The notes under the pieces: generated by a model
What the model was told of the DNA's origin: nothing
Databases searched by the model: none
The model's input: only the letters and a program-made list of their open reading frames with translations
Shown: positions 48,314 to 56,862 of the stretch, in pieces
Position numbering within the stretch: the stretch's first letter is position 1
How the letters are laid out: every line of letters starts with the position of its first letter
Translations under genes and position numbers: made by a program
NCBI RefSeq assembly: GCF_026230175.1
Contig: NZ_CP104208.1
Span: forward strand, 2,914,001 to 2,978,000
Direction of reading: 5' to 3'
DNA length: 64,000 bases
Source of the DNA: Desulfovibrio mangrovi
GTDB taxonomy: Bacteria > Desulfobacterota > Desulfovibrionia > Desulfovibrionales > Desulfovibrionaceae

Positions 48314-48514
48314 GTTCTCTCCTGAACCTGATGTTCGGCCCCTGCCGCAAAGGGGGAGATGGGCGGGGGGCAATGGATGAATGATCCTGTTTGCCACAAC
48401 CTATCATTTGTCTTCCGGCTCTGACAACCGCATTGGGAAATATATCAAAACATCCTGCGATTACGGTGGTTATGGTGCCGTTTGTAAAAGTGACGTCCAC
48501 TATGTAAGTGACCA

Positions 48515-48542
48515 TTGACTTATTGTCTGCAGGCACTATATC
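48515..48542 (+). promoter_or_regulatory. Candidate promoter of the NifX-like gene
   Basis: TTGACT (48515-48520), 16-base spacer, TATATC (48537-48542), 37 bases before the start codon. GTGAC occurs twice just upstream, a possible activator site. Confidence 0.35.
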
Positions 48543-48578
48543 TCGAACGTTCATCTCAACATATCATGGAGAACCATC

Positions 48579-48956
48579 ATGAAAATTGCCATTCCTTCCC
48601 GTCAGGGACTTGTCGACGAACATTTCGGACACTGCGAAGCCTTCACCATTCTCACGCTGGACGAAACCAGAAAAATCGTGAAAGAAGAACTTCTCACGCC
48701 GCCTCCCGGTTGCGGCTGCAAGTCCAACATCGTGCCCACCCTTGCGGATATGGGCGTGAAGGTGCTGCTTGCGGGCAACATGGGACAGGGGGCTGTAAAC
48801 AAGCTTGAGGAAGCAGGCATTGCCGTTATCCGCGGCGCCAGCGGTTCTGTCGGTGCCGTTGCCGCGCAGTGGATTGCAGGCACCCTGCAGACCACCAACA
48901 CGATTTGCACCGCGCATCATGGCCACGATGGCCACGGAGGCTGCGGAAACCACTAA
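48579..48956 (+). CDS. NifX/NafY-like iron-molybdenum cofactor family protein
   Basis: 125-residue protein with the ribonuclease-H-like fold of the dinitrogenase cofactor-binding family (MKIAIPSRQGLVDEHFGHCEAFTI... GVKVLLAGNMGQGAVNKLEEAGIAVI). In addition it has GCGCKSN (about 44-50) and a His-rich tail HHGHDGHGGCGNH that could bind metal. Stand-alone proteins of this type are common in anaerobes and often not linked to nitrogenase; no nif genes lie nearby. It is followed 12 bases later by the SEC-C protein. Confidence 0.9.
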   Translation: MKIAIPSRQGLVDEHFGHCEAFTILTLDETRKIVKEELLTPPPGCGCKSNIVPTLADMGVKVLLAGNMGQGAVNKLEEAGIAVIRGASGSVGAVAAQWIAGTLQTTNTICTAHHGHDGHGGCGNH

Positions 48957-48968
48957 TAGGATGCACGA

Positions 48969-49454
48969 ATGAGCACTTGCCCTTGCGGCTCCGGCCTTAC
49001 TCTGGAAAACTGCTGCGGCCCCATCATCCATGACGGAAAGCCCGCCCCCACTGCGGAAGCCCTGATGCGTTCGCGCTACACCGCGCACGTACTCGGCATT
49101 TACGAATACCTGAACTCCTCCATGCATCCCTCCGTGCGTGGCGAGGACACTGTGGACGATATCGAACAGTGGTCCTCCAAGATCGAATGGCAGGGACTGG
49201 AGATTCTCTCCACTGCTGGCGGCGCCGAAGGCGACGTTGATGGCGAAGTGGAATTCGTTGCCCGCTACACCCTTGCGGGTGTGCCCCAGCAGCTGAACGA
49301 ACTGGCTGAATTCCGCAAGGAAGGCGACTACTGGTTCTACGTGGACGGCAAGGTGCGCGGCCACGAGACCGTTCGCCGCGAGACCCCCAAGGTGGGCCGC
49401 AACGAGCCCTGCCCCTGCGGGTCCGGCAAGAAGTTTAAGAAGTGCTGCGGCTAA
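48969..49454 (+). CDS. YchJ-like protein with two SEC-C motifs
   Basis: 161-residue protein with SEC-C zinc motifs at both ends: [13 protein letters not shown] (about 4-16) and [15 protein letters not shown] at the C-terminus. The middle ([22 protein letters not shown]... [35 protein letters not shown]) matches the NTF2-like YchJ domain. Its function is unknown; SEC-C knuckles bind zinc and often SecB or ribosomes in related proteins. It is cotranscribed with the NifX-like gene. Confidence 0.92.
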   Translation: MSTCPCGSGLTLENCCGPIIHDGKPAPTAEALMRSRYTAHVLGIYEYLNSSMHPSVRGEDTVDDIEQWSSKIEWQGLEILSTAGGAEGDVDGEVEFVARYTLAGVPQQLNELAEFRKEGDYWFYVDGKVRGHETVRRETPKVGRNEPCPCGSGKKFKKCCG

Positions 49455-49763
49455 CAGCCTGCGGCGCAGCGTCTGCGTCGCCCCGCTGATTGCGGGTTGC
49501 GCGGAACAGCAAAAAACAAAGCGTGGGGTAACGCGCAATGCGGTGACATGAGCACCGTATTCCGCGTTACCCCACGTTTGTTGCGTTTCGGCCCCCAGTG
49601 CCCAAAGAGCCCGCATATGACAGGCAGGACGTGCAATACGGGGTGCAAAGCTCCCTGCCCTGCCTTGTGCTTTCTGTGTAGCGACAAAGGCAGGCGGCTG
49701 CATTGGCATACGATTTTATCAGCCTAGGTGACAGAAGTCCGCAGTTCGGATACAGCATCGATC
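49455..49763. other. Intergenic region with repeat copy 2
   Basis: About 310 bases. The main content is the nested palindrome at 49513-49582. No credible gene was found in the rest. Confidence 0.6.
49513..49582. repeat. Nested palindromic repeat, copy 2
   Basis: Arms CGTGGGGTAACGCG (49522-49535 region) and CGCGTTACCCCACG (49563-49576) enclose an inner hairpin CGGTG-ACATGAG-CACCG. It shares GGGGTAACGC arms and a CGGTGNCATG inner segment with copy 1 at 47157-47222. It follows the SEC-C gene and may terminate its transcript (T-run is weak). Confidence 0.8.
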
Positions 49764-50108
49764 ATGACGAAAGGTTCCACACAAAAGGCGATCCGCCGTT
49801 TCTGCATGGCCTGTCAGGGCGCTTCTTCAAAGCAGGTTGCGGCCTGCGAGGATACGGAATGCGCACTGCACCCCCACCGCTCCGGTGAAGAGGTCGCGGA
49901 CGCCCCCTGCCCATCGCACCGCGCCATCCGTCGCTTCTGCATGGCCTGTTGCGCCAACCTGCGCGCCGAGGTGCGCGGCTGCGCCGCTCGTGAAGATTGC
50001 GCCCTGTGGTCCTTCCGTTTCGGCTGCACGCCGGAAACGTGGCGGCGCGTGAAGAACCGCCGCTCCTCTCCCCGCCCCCTGCTGCTGCCGGGGTTCAGCA
50101 AGAAATAA
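49764..50108 (+). CDS. Cys-rich protein with two related metal-binding repeats
   Basis: 114-residue protein. The unit AIRRFCMAC occurs twice: first AIRRFCMACQGASSKQVAAC followed by CEDTECALHPHR (about 9-39), then AIRRFCMACCANLRAEVRGC followed by CALWSFRFGC (about 54-87). Each unit has four or more Cys, suitable for zinc or Fe-S. A basic Pro-rich tail follows. The start is uncertain: ATG 49764 has no clear ribosome-binding site, while GTG 49728 has only a weak one. I do not recognise the family; the repeats argue it is a real gene. Confidence 0.65.
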   Translation: MTKGSTQKAIRRFCMACQGASSKQVAACEDTECALHPHRSGEEVADAPCPSHRAIRRFCMACCANLRAEVRGCAAREDCALWSFRFGCTPETWRRVKNRRSSPRPLLLPGFSKK

Positions 50109-50338
50109 ACCTCTGTTTCCATACGGCATGGCGTGACTGCGGTAGACGCATGTGCCCGCCCTGTGGCCCGCCTTCGTATCTGCCGTGAGAACTCGCTAGT
50201 ATTGTTCGAGTTTCGGAGAGCCGTTTTTGCATTTGAATCATATCGCAATTCGGATTACTAAGCTTGCCGGAGGCACGGCCTCCGCGATCAATACGCAAAC
50301 CCCGCAAGCCGCTGCATGAGGCGGCAAAGGAGAAGGAT

Positions 50339-50650
50339 ATGCGCGGAATGAATGACATGCTGCGTCAGGCGCAGATGATGCAGAGAAAGATGACCGCCCT
50401 GCAGGATGACCTGGGCAACCGTACCCTCGAAGTTACCAGCGGCGGCGGCATGGTTACCGTTACCTGCACCGGCAAGCAGGAAATCACCTCCATCAAGATC
50501 GATCCCTCCGTGGTTGACCCCAACGACGTGGACATGCTTCAGGACCTCGTGATGACCGCCGTGAACGAAGCCGTGCGCCAGACCAAGGCCATGGTTGAGA
50601 AGGAAATGAGCGTCATTACCGGCGGCCTGCGCGTTCCCGGTCTGTTCTAA
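50339..50650 (+). CDS. ybaB: YbaB/EbfC nucleoid-associated protein
   Basis: 103-residue DNA-binding protein of the YbaB/EbfC family (MRGMNDMLRQAQMMQRKMTALQDDLGNRTLEVTSGGGMVTVTCTGKQEITSIKIDP... GGLRVPGLF). It forms tweezer-like dimers. The start at 50339 is fixed by AAGGAGAAGG just upstream. It lies 15 bases before recR, the usual pairing; the dnaX gene often found before it is absent. Confidence 0.96.
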   Translation: MRGMNDMLRQAQMMQRKMTALQDDLGNRTLEVTSGGGMVTVTCTGKQEITSIKIDPSVVDPNDVDMLQDLVMTAVNEAVRQTKAMVEKEMSVITGGLRVPGLF

Positions 50651-50665
50651 GCCGGAAGCAAGTCC

Positions 50666-51271
50666 GTGCAACGACTCCCCGAACCGCTCAAGGTGCTTGT
50701 GGAGCAGCTTTCCCGGCTGCCCGGTCTCGGCCCCAAATCGGCGCTGCGTCTTGCCATGACGCTGCTGAAATGGCCCGAGAACAACACCCGCAGCCTCGGT
50801 AAGGCCATTCACGACCTGCGCGACAATCTGCATTTGTGCTCGCGGTGCGGTTCGCTGACCGATACCGACCCGTGCGCCGTCTGTACGGACGGTTCCCGCA
50901 GCCGCGAGACCCTGTGTCTCGTCTCGGAATGGGATTCGCTGCTCGCGCTGGAGGATGGCGGTTTCTACCGCGGCCAGTACATGATCCTTGGCGGGCTTAT
51001 TGCCCCGCTGGATAACGTGACGCCCGAACATCTTGAATTGAACAGGCTGCAGCACCGGCTTGCGGAAGGCGAGATCACCGAACTCATCTTCGCGCTGGGC
51101 ACCACCATGGAGGCGGAAAACACCGCCACCTACGTGAAGCAGCTTGTGGCCTCGCGTTTCCCGCACATCCGCGTTACCCGCCTCGCGCAGGGCATTCCGC
51201 TCGGCTCAGAGGTCAAGTTCGTGGACAAGGAGACCCTGCGGCAGTCGCTGAACTACCGGCAGGAATTGTAG
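50666..51271 (+). CDS. recR: Recombination mediator RecR
   Basis: 201-residue RecR, which works with RecO or RecF to load RecA at gaps. Visible features are the HhH region LSRLPGLGPKSALRLAM, the C4 zinc motif CSRCGSLTDTDPCAVC (about 57-72) and the TOPRIM part LCLVSEWDSLLALEDGGFYRG followed by HLELNRLQHRL. The start is GTG at 50666 with GGAAG upstream. It is coupled with ybaB. Confidence 0.97.
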   Translation: MQRLPEPLKVLVEQLSRLPGLGPKSALRLAMTLLKWPENNTRSLGKAIHDLRDNLHLCSRCGSLTDTDPCAVCTDGSRSRETLCLVSEWDSLLALEDGGFYRGQYMILGGLIAPLDNVTPEHLELNRLQHRLAEGEITELIFALGTTMEAENTATYVKQLVASRFPHIRVTRLAQGIPLGSEVKFVDKETLRQSLNYRQEL

Positions 51272-51316
51272 CAGCGTTTGAGCGCGCTGGCGCGGCGTGT
51301 AAGCGCATGAAATGAA

Positions 51317-51350
51317 GAAAGGGAGCATCCGTGAGGGTGCTCCCTTTTTG
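51317..51350 (+). terminator. Rho-independent terminator of ybaB-recR
   Basis: GGGAGCA/TGCTCCC stem with TTTTT, about 45 bases after the recR stop, shared with the fliI end at 51371. Confidence 0.9.
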
Positions 51351-51370
51351 TGTTCCATGTTTGAAAATAA

Positions 51371-52687
51371 TTAGATTGCCGCCAGCTGTTGCATCTGCTC
51401 GAAACTCAGCTCAAGGGGGCAGGGCTCGGTAACGGCCTGCTGCAGGAACTTGTTGATCTGCGGCACCATGTGGATGGCCTTGTCGATGTCGGGGTTGGAG
51501 CCCTGTGCGTAGGCACCGATGTTGATCATGTCTTCCACGCGCTTGAACGTGGCGAGATGCTTGGTCAGCACACGGCCCGCCAGCACCACTTCCGGCGAGC
51601 AGATGTCGCTACGCAGACGTGAAACGGACTTGAGCACGTCGATGGAGGGATAATGGCCCTGGTCGGCAAGCTCGCGGGTGAGCACGATGTGCCCGTCCAG
51701 AATGGAGCGCGTGGCGTCCGCAATGGGCTCGTTGAAGTCATCGCCGTCCACGAGCACCGTGTAGATACCGGTGATGGTGCCCTTCTCGCTGCGTCCTGCA
51801 CGTTCCAGCAGCTTGGGCAACTGGGCGAAAACGGTGGGGGTGTAGCCCTTGGTGGTGGGCGGTTCGCCCACGGCAAGGCCGATCTCGCGTGCGGCCATGG
51901 CGAAACGGGTGATGGAGTCCATCATCAGGAGCACGTCCTTGCCCTGATCGCGGAAATATTCGGCCACGGCAGTGGCGGCATAGGCGGCGCGCATGCGCAC
52001 CAGCGGCGACTGGTCGGAGGTGGCGATGATCAGCACGGAGCGGGCCATGCCTTCCGGCCCAAGGTCCTTCTCCATGAATTCCACAACCTCGCGGCCGCGT
52101 TCGCCGATAAGGCCGATGACGTTCACGTCCGCCTTGGTGTAGCGGGCCATCATGCCCATGAGGGTGGATTTGCCCACGCCGGAACCGGCCATGATGCCCA
52201 CACGCTGGCCCTTGCCGAGGGTGAGCAGGCTGTTGATGGCGCGCACGCCCACGTCCAGCGGTTCATCAATGCGTGGACGCAGCAGGGGGTTGGGCGGGTC
52301 GGCGTAGAGCGGATTATAGCCGCCGGTGGCGATGGGGTGTGAGGCTCCGGCCTTGAGTTCTGCGCCGAAGGCGTCAAACGCCTTGCCGAGCAGGCCGTCG
52401 CCCACGGGAAATACGGGGGGCAGACTGGAGTTGCGGATGAGAGAACCGGGGCTTATGCCGCGCATATCGCCATAGGGCATGAACAGCAGGTTGCCGTCGC
52501 GAAAGCCCACCACTTCGGCGGGCACGGGCTCACTTTCGTCGTTGGGGATGATCTGGCACACGGAACCCAGCGGCGCTTTTATGCCGCATCCTTCCGCCAC
52601 CAGACCTACGACCTTGTTGACCTTGCCGTAGGCCTGCGCCGGTCTCAGGCTCTGCAGCATGGACAGCGCGCCACGGGGGTCGATCAT
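51371..52687 (-). CDS. fliI: Flagellar export ATPase FliI
   Basis: 438-residue ATPase of the flagellar type III export apparatus. Walker A is GIMAGSGVGKSTLMG (about 165-179), and LLMMDSITRFAMAAREIGLAVGEPPTTKGYTP is the F1-ATPase-like catalytic stretch. The length and motifs separate it from FlhA or F1 beta. Its ATG overlaps the fliH stop (ATGA). It is the last gene of the flagellar operon; the usual fliJ does not follow. Confidence 0.97.
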   Translation of the reverse strand: MIDPRGALSMLQSLRPAQAYGKVNKVVGLVAEGCGIKAPLGSVCQIIPNDESEPVPAEVVGFRDGNLLFMPYGDMRGISPGSLIRNSSLPPVFPVGDGLLGKAFDAFGAELKAGASHPIATGGYNPLYADPPNPLLRPRIDEPLDVGVRAINSLLTLGKGQRVGIMAGSGVGKSTLMGMMARYTKADVNVIGLIGERGREVVEFMEKDLGPEGMARSVLIIATSDQSPLVRMRAAYAATAVAEYFRDQGKDVLLMMDSITRFAMAAREIGLAVGEPPTTKGYTPTVFAQLPKLLERAGRSEKGTITGIYTVLVDGDDFNEPIADATRSILDGHIVLTRELADQGHYPSIDVLKSVSRLRSDICSPEVVLAGRVLTKHLATFKRVEDMINIGAYAQGSNPDIDKAIHMVPQINKFLQQAVTEPCPLELSFEQMQQLAAI

Positions 52688-53415
52688 ATGCCGTCTCCGG
52701 GCAGTTCCAGTTGTTCGAGAATCTGGTCCACCAGCGCGTAGCGGCTTTCTATGGTGTTATCCACCATGCCGTCGCGGCTTTCCACCACCAGCCCGCCGGG
52801 ATTGATGGAGGGATCGCCCTTCACGGACCATGCCTCCAGACCGGGATGACGCTGCTGGGTGGCTACCAGAATGTCCTGCACGGCGGCTTCGTCTTCGGGA
52901 TTCACGCGCACGATGAGCTTGCGCTGGCTGTCCAGCGTTTCCACGGCCTTGACCAGCAGGCTTTCCAGAATGGCGGCACGGTTCTCGGCAATTTCTATTC
53001 CCACGGCGCGGTGCACGGCAACGCGGAGCAGGGTGACAAGATCTTGACGCCAGCGGTAGAAGATACCTGAACACTGGCCCTGAATGGCTCCGAGCACGCC
53101 GGAAACGGAGTCGCCCATGGTCTGCTGGAATTCCTCCAGCTCCTGCTGGGCCTGCTGCAGACCGGCATTGTAGCCATCCTGCATGGCCTGCTGCTTGAGC
53201 TGTTCGGCTTCCAGCTGGGCCTGCGCAAGAATCTCGGAAGCACGCTGGGCCGCACGGGCGCGTACGCGTTCCATGTAGGCGGTCTCTGTGGCCTCGTCCC
53301 ACTGCATGGTGCGTGAGCCTTCCACCTGATGCAGCGAGCGCTCATCGGTGCGGGCCGGTCCCATGAAGATGGTGCCCCACTTGGAGGATTCCGAGGGCGT
53401 GTTAGATGAAGACAT
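52684..53415 (-). CDS. fliH: Flagellar assembly protein FliH
   Basis: 243-residue FliH, the FliI regulator or stalk. It has a long charged coiled N-terminal half (ERVRARAAQRASEILAQAQLEAEQLKQQAMQDGYNAGLQQ) with a GxxxA-rich helix and the typical C-terminal FliH fold (VNPEDEAAVQDIL... GGLVVESRDGMVDNTIESRYALVDQIL). The ATG at 53415 has GGAGG upstream and overlaps the fliG end by 14 bases. Confidence 0.93.
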   Translation of the reverse strand: MSSSNTPSESSKWGTIFMGPARTDERSLHQVEGSRTMQWDEATETAYMERVRARAAQRASEILAQAQLEAEQLKQQAMQDGYNAGLQQAQQELEEFQQTMGDSVSGVLGAIQGQCSGIFYRWRQDLVTLLRVAVHRAVGIEIAENRAAILESLLVKAVETLDSQRKLIVRVNPEDEAAVQDILVATQQRHPGLEAWSVKGDPSINPGGLVVESRDGMVDNTIESRYALVDQILEQLELPGDGI

Positions 53416-54403
53416 CTCCACCTCCGCGGCCGATGACTATGCGGCCTTCCACTTCCAGTCTGCGTACAACCTTGACCACGTTCTGCTGGGCGCCTTCCAC
53501 GTCGGCGAGACGCGTGGGTCCCATGATTTCCAGGTCTTCGCGGATCATGGTGGCCGCACGTTCGGACATGTTCTTGAAGAAGCGTTCCTTCAGGTCGTCC
53601 GATGCGCCGCGCAGCGCCATGGTCATGTCCTCGTTGGAGATTTCCTTCAGCAGTTCGCGAATGGCGCGGTCGTCCAGACCGGTGACATCTTCGAACACGA
53701 ACATGAGGTTGCGGATATCTTCGGCCATCTGTGCGGATTCTTCTTCGATTTCGGAGAGAACCTCTTCTTCGGTGGCACGGTCCACGGCGTTGAGGATTTC
53801 GGCAACCGCGCTGACACCGCCCACCTTCTTGCCTTCCTTGCCGCCCATGGCGATGAGCTGGCTCTGCAGCACCTTGTCCACTTCCATGAGCATGTCTTCG
53901 GGCACGGCTTCCAGTCTGGCAAGGCGCATGAGGATTTCCGGGCGCACGCCTGCGGGCAGGTTGGTGAGCAGCTCCGCGGCCTGATCGGGGTGCAGATGGC
54001 CCAGAATGAGGGCCAGCGTCTGCGGATGTTCGTTGCGCAGAATCTGCGAAAGAATACGCGGGCTCACGTTTTCCAGTTCGCGGAAGGGAGCGGGGCCGGT
54101 ATCCAGGTTCAGCGAATCCATGATGTACTTGGCGGTTTCGCTGTCCAGGTTCTTCATGAGCAGACGCTTTACGGTGTCCGCGCCGCCGGAGATCATTTCC
54201 TGTCCGGTCACGAGGGCGTGGTGGAATTCACGCAGCACGTCCTCGACCAATTCCTTGGGAATGGAATCCAGGTCGACCATGGCCTTGGATATCTGGGCGA
54301 TTTCGGTACGGTCCATGCGCTTGAACGCTTCGGACGTGAACTTGTCGCCCATGGCCAGTAACAGGATGGCGGTCTTGGACGCGCCGCTCATCTTCTCTGC
54401 CAC
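53402..54403 (-). CDS. fliG: Flagellar motor-switch protein FliG
   Basis: 333-residue FliG of the C-ring, which interacts with MotA and FliM. N, middle and C domains are visible; the middle motif EHPQTLALILGHLHPDQAAELL and the torque-helix ALRGASDDLKERFFKNMSERAATMIREDLE are typical. The start is GTG at 54403, overlapping the fliF stop by one base, with AGGAG upstream; ATG 54391 is an alternative. Confidence 0.97.
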   Translation of the reverse strand: MAEKMSGASKTAILLLAMGDKFTSEAFKRMDRTEIAQISKAMVDLDSIPKELVEDVLREFHHALVTGQEMISGGADTVKRLLMKNLDSETAKYIMDSLNLDTGPAPFRELENVSPRILSQILRNEHPQTLALILGHLHPDQAAELLTNLPAGVRPEILMRLARLEAVPEDMLMEVDKVLQSQLIAMGGKEGKKVGGVSAVAEILNAVDRATEEEVLSEIEEESAQMAEDIRNLMFVFEDVTGLDDRAIRELLKEISNEDMTMALRGASDDLKERFFKNMSERAATMIREDLEIMGPTRLADVEGAQQNVVKVVRRLEVEGRIVIGRGGGDVFI

Positions 54404-56013
54404 TACTTTGCTCCTTCAGGCTGCTTGAGCCACATCTTCAGAATGCCCACTGCCTGCTCCATGTTCTGTTCGGCAAGCTGCATAGCATGTGCCTTGATGT
54501 CTTCGATCTTCTTCAGGGCGTCAAGGGCGTCGAGCTCGTCGCCGCTTTCAATGAGCGCCAGCCGTTCCTCGCCTGCGGGCAGGCCTTCCAGACCTTCGAC
54601 CACGTCACCGGCATGCACCTTGGGACGGATCATGGCCATGATGACCGGGCGAACGATCATGATGAGGAACAGGAAGATCAGCAGGGCGTTCAGCAGGGGC
54701 TTGCCGAGGCGCAGGGCATAATCCATGACCACGTCGGTCAGGCTGGGCTCAAGCGCGACATCGGGGCCGCCGAAGGAAATGCTGGAAACCTCAATCGTAT
54801 CGCCGCGTGCGGAGTCGAAGCCCACAGCATTGGCAACGAGCTGGCGGATGCGGCTCAGCTCTTCCTCGCTGCGGGGGGTGAAAACATATTCTCCGGTATC
54901 CGCGTTCTTTTCATACGTGCCGTCAACGATAACCGCAACAGAAAGGCGGCTGATTTCGCCCACGGGCGCGACGATATTATGTTCTTCCTTGTTGATTTCA
55001 AAGTTGGTGGTTCGGGTTTCGCGGGTGGACTCCTGAGAGCTCAGGCCGCCGGTAACGCCGTCACCGCGGAAGTTGGGGTCGGGGGTGCCGGCCTCAAGGT
55101 TGGACTGGCCGCGGGTGTTTTCTTCGCTGCGCTGCTCGGAACGCACAACCGCGCTTTCGGGGTCGAACAGTTCCTTGCGGATGGTTCGCTGGGAGAAGTC
55201 GAGGTCGGCGTTGACCTTGGAAATAACCTTGCCGGGTCCGATGACGGGGTAGAGCATTTCCTGAATGCGGCGTTCAATGTCGCGCTGCAGGGTCAGCTTG
55301 TTGTCCATCTGCGAGGAGCTGAGCCCCTGCAGGGTTTCTTCGTCGCTGGGGTAGTAGAGAATGTTGCCCTTGGTGTCGTTTACGGAGATGCGGCTCTTGT
55401 CCATGCCTTCAACAGCCATGGTCACAAGATTGACGATGGCCATTACGTCCTTCTGGTCCATCTTCTTGCCTTCGGCCAGCGTCAGCACGACGGATGCGGA
55501 AGGCTTCTGCTCTTCTTCAATGAACAGGCTGCGGTGGGGCACCACAAGGTGGATGCGGGCGCTTTCTACATCGGGGAATTCCGAAATGGTGCGGGAAAGT
55601 TCGCCCTGCAGGGCGCGCTGGTAGTTGATCTTCTGCACGAATTCGGTTTGGCCGACCTTCACTTCGTCAAAGATTTCAAAGCCGATGCCCTGTCCCACAA
55701 GGCTGCCTTCACCGGCCACACGGATGCGCTGGTCATAGACGCGGTCTGCGGGAACAAGAATGGTGGTGCCGTCGTGCTGCAGCTGGTAGGGGACCTTGTC
55801 GGCGTCCAGCAGCTTGACGACGCGGTTGGCATCCTCAAGGCTCAGGTTGGAGTAGAGTACCTTGTAGTCCGGCTGGTTGATCCAGAAAATAAGGGCGAAG
55901 AATATGCCGATAACGGCCAGAGCCAAACCGCCGATGAAAACGCGCTGGGAAAGGCTGATCTGGCCCCAGAAGGCTTTGGACTTGTCTACGGCATCATTGA
56001 GCAGAAGGGACAT
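54403..56013 (-). CDS. fliF: Flagellar MS-ring protein FliF
   Basis: 536-residue FliF, the MS-ring monomer. Two transmembrane helices lie at about 25-45 (VFIGGLALAVIGIFFALIFW) and 438-460 (LLNALLIFLFLIMIVRPVIMA). The periplasmic RBM domains occupy the region between, with the YscJ/FliF signature YQRALQGELSRTI. The C-terminal tail binds FliG, the next gene. GGAGT precedes the ATG. Confidence 0.97.
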   Translation of the reverse strand: MSLLLNDAVDKSKAFWGQISLSQRVFIGGLALAVIGIFFALIFWINQPDYKVLYSNLSLEDANRVVKLLDADKVPYQLQHDGTTILVPADRVYDQRIRVAGEGSLVGQGIGFEIFDEVKVGQTEFVQKINYQRALQGELSRTISEFPDVESARIHLVVPHRSLFIEEEQKPSASVVLTLAEGKKMDQKDVMAIVNLVTMAVEGMDKSRISVNDTKGNILYYPSDEETLQGLSSSQMDNKLTLQRDIERRIQEMLYPVIGPGKVISKVNADLDFSQRTIRKELFDPESAVVRSEQRSEENTRGQSNLEAGTPDPNFRGDGVTGGLSSQESTRETRTTNFEINKEEHNIVAPVGEISRLSVAVIVDGTYEKNADTGEYVFTPRSEEELSRIRQLVANAVGFDSARGDTIEVSSISFGGPDVALEPSLTDVVMDYALRLGKPLLNALLIFLFLIMIVRPVIMAMIRPKVHAGDVVEGLEGLPAGEERLALIESGDELDALDALKKIEDIKAHAMQLAEQNMEQAVGILKMWLKQPEGAK

Positions 56014-56073
56014 GGGCTACTCCGTGTGGTGTCAGTTTCAGGGCGCCAACCGCCATGAGATCAGAATTGCAGG

Positions 56074-56403
56074 TTAGAAGCTGGTGCGGCTCAGTTCCTT
56101 GTAGGCCTCCATGACCTTGTTGCGCACCGCGCTGGTCATGGACATGGCGAGACTTGCCTTTTGCAGGGTGATCATCAGTTCATGCACATTCTGGGTTTCG
56201 CCGGAAGCGAATGACTTGATCTGGCGTTCCTTCTCGCCCTGCATCTCGTTGGTCTTCTGAACAGAGTCCTTCACGGTCTCCACGAACGAGGTTTTGGGGG
56301 CCTTGGGCAAGGTGAAGGATTCACCGGTGGTGGCCTTCTGCGCCTTGCTGAAGTTGTGCATGGCGCTGGAGTACGCCTTCATGCCGATATTCTGAATGCT
56401 CAT
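56074..56403 (-). CDS. fliE: Flagellar hook-basal body protein FliE
   Basis: 109-residue FliE, joining the MS ring to the rod. The C-terminal half QNVHELMITLQKASLAMSMTSAVRNKVMEAYKEL is the conserved FliE motif. It is 21 bases after flgC and 60 bases before fliF. Confidence 0.95.
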   Translation of the reverse strand: MSIQNIGMKAYSSAMHNFSKAQKATTGESFTLPKAPKTSFVETVKDSVQKTNEMQGEKERQIKSFASGETQNVHELMITLQKASLAMSMTSAVRNKVMEAYKELSRTSF

Positions 56404-56424
56404 GGCCTGTCTCCTTCAGCCCGC

Positions 56425-56862
56425 TTATTTGGCGAGTTCAAGTGCCTTGTTGTACATGGCCTTCACGGCGTCCATGGTGGACACGTTGGCTTCATAACCG
56501 CGCTGCACGGTCATGAGGTGGGCCATTTCTTCCACCACGTTGATGTCGGGGTAGAAGACGTAGCCTTCCGCGTTGGCGTCGGGGTGGCCGGGTTCGTACA
56601 CCTGCTTGAGCGGACGCTTGTCCTGCGCCACGTGCATGACGCGGACGCCGCGGAGTTCCCTGTCCAGTGCGGACTGCATCTGCTTGCTGAACGGATGATC
56701 CACTTCCGTTGCCGCCATGAGCACCGTCTTGCGGCGGTAGGGGCCGCCTTCCGGAGTGCGGGTGGTCTTGGCGTTGGCAAGGTTCATGGAAATGATGTTC
56801 ATATGGGTCCGTTCCGCGCTGAGCGCAGAGGCGCCGATATCGAGTGCTGTCATGAAATCCAT
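56425..56862 (-). CDS. flgC: Flagellar rod protein FlgC
   Basis: 145-residue proximal rod protein. The start MDFMTALDIGASALSAERTHMNIISMNLANAKTTRT and the end EEMAHLMTVQRGYEANVSTMDAVKAMYNKALEL are the conserved rod/hook motifs. It overlaps flgB by one base (start 56862 at flgB stop). Confidence 0.96.
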   Translation of the reverse strand: MDFMTALDIGASALSAERTHMNIISMNLANAKTTRTPEGGPYRRKTVLMAATEVDHPFSKQMQSALDRELRGVRVMHVAQDKRPLKQVYEPGHPDANAEGYVFYPDINVVEEMAHLMTVQRGYEANVSTMDAVKAMYNKALELAK

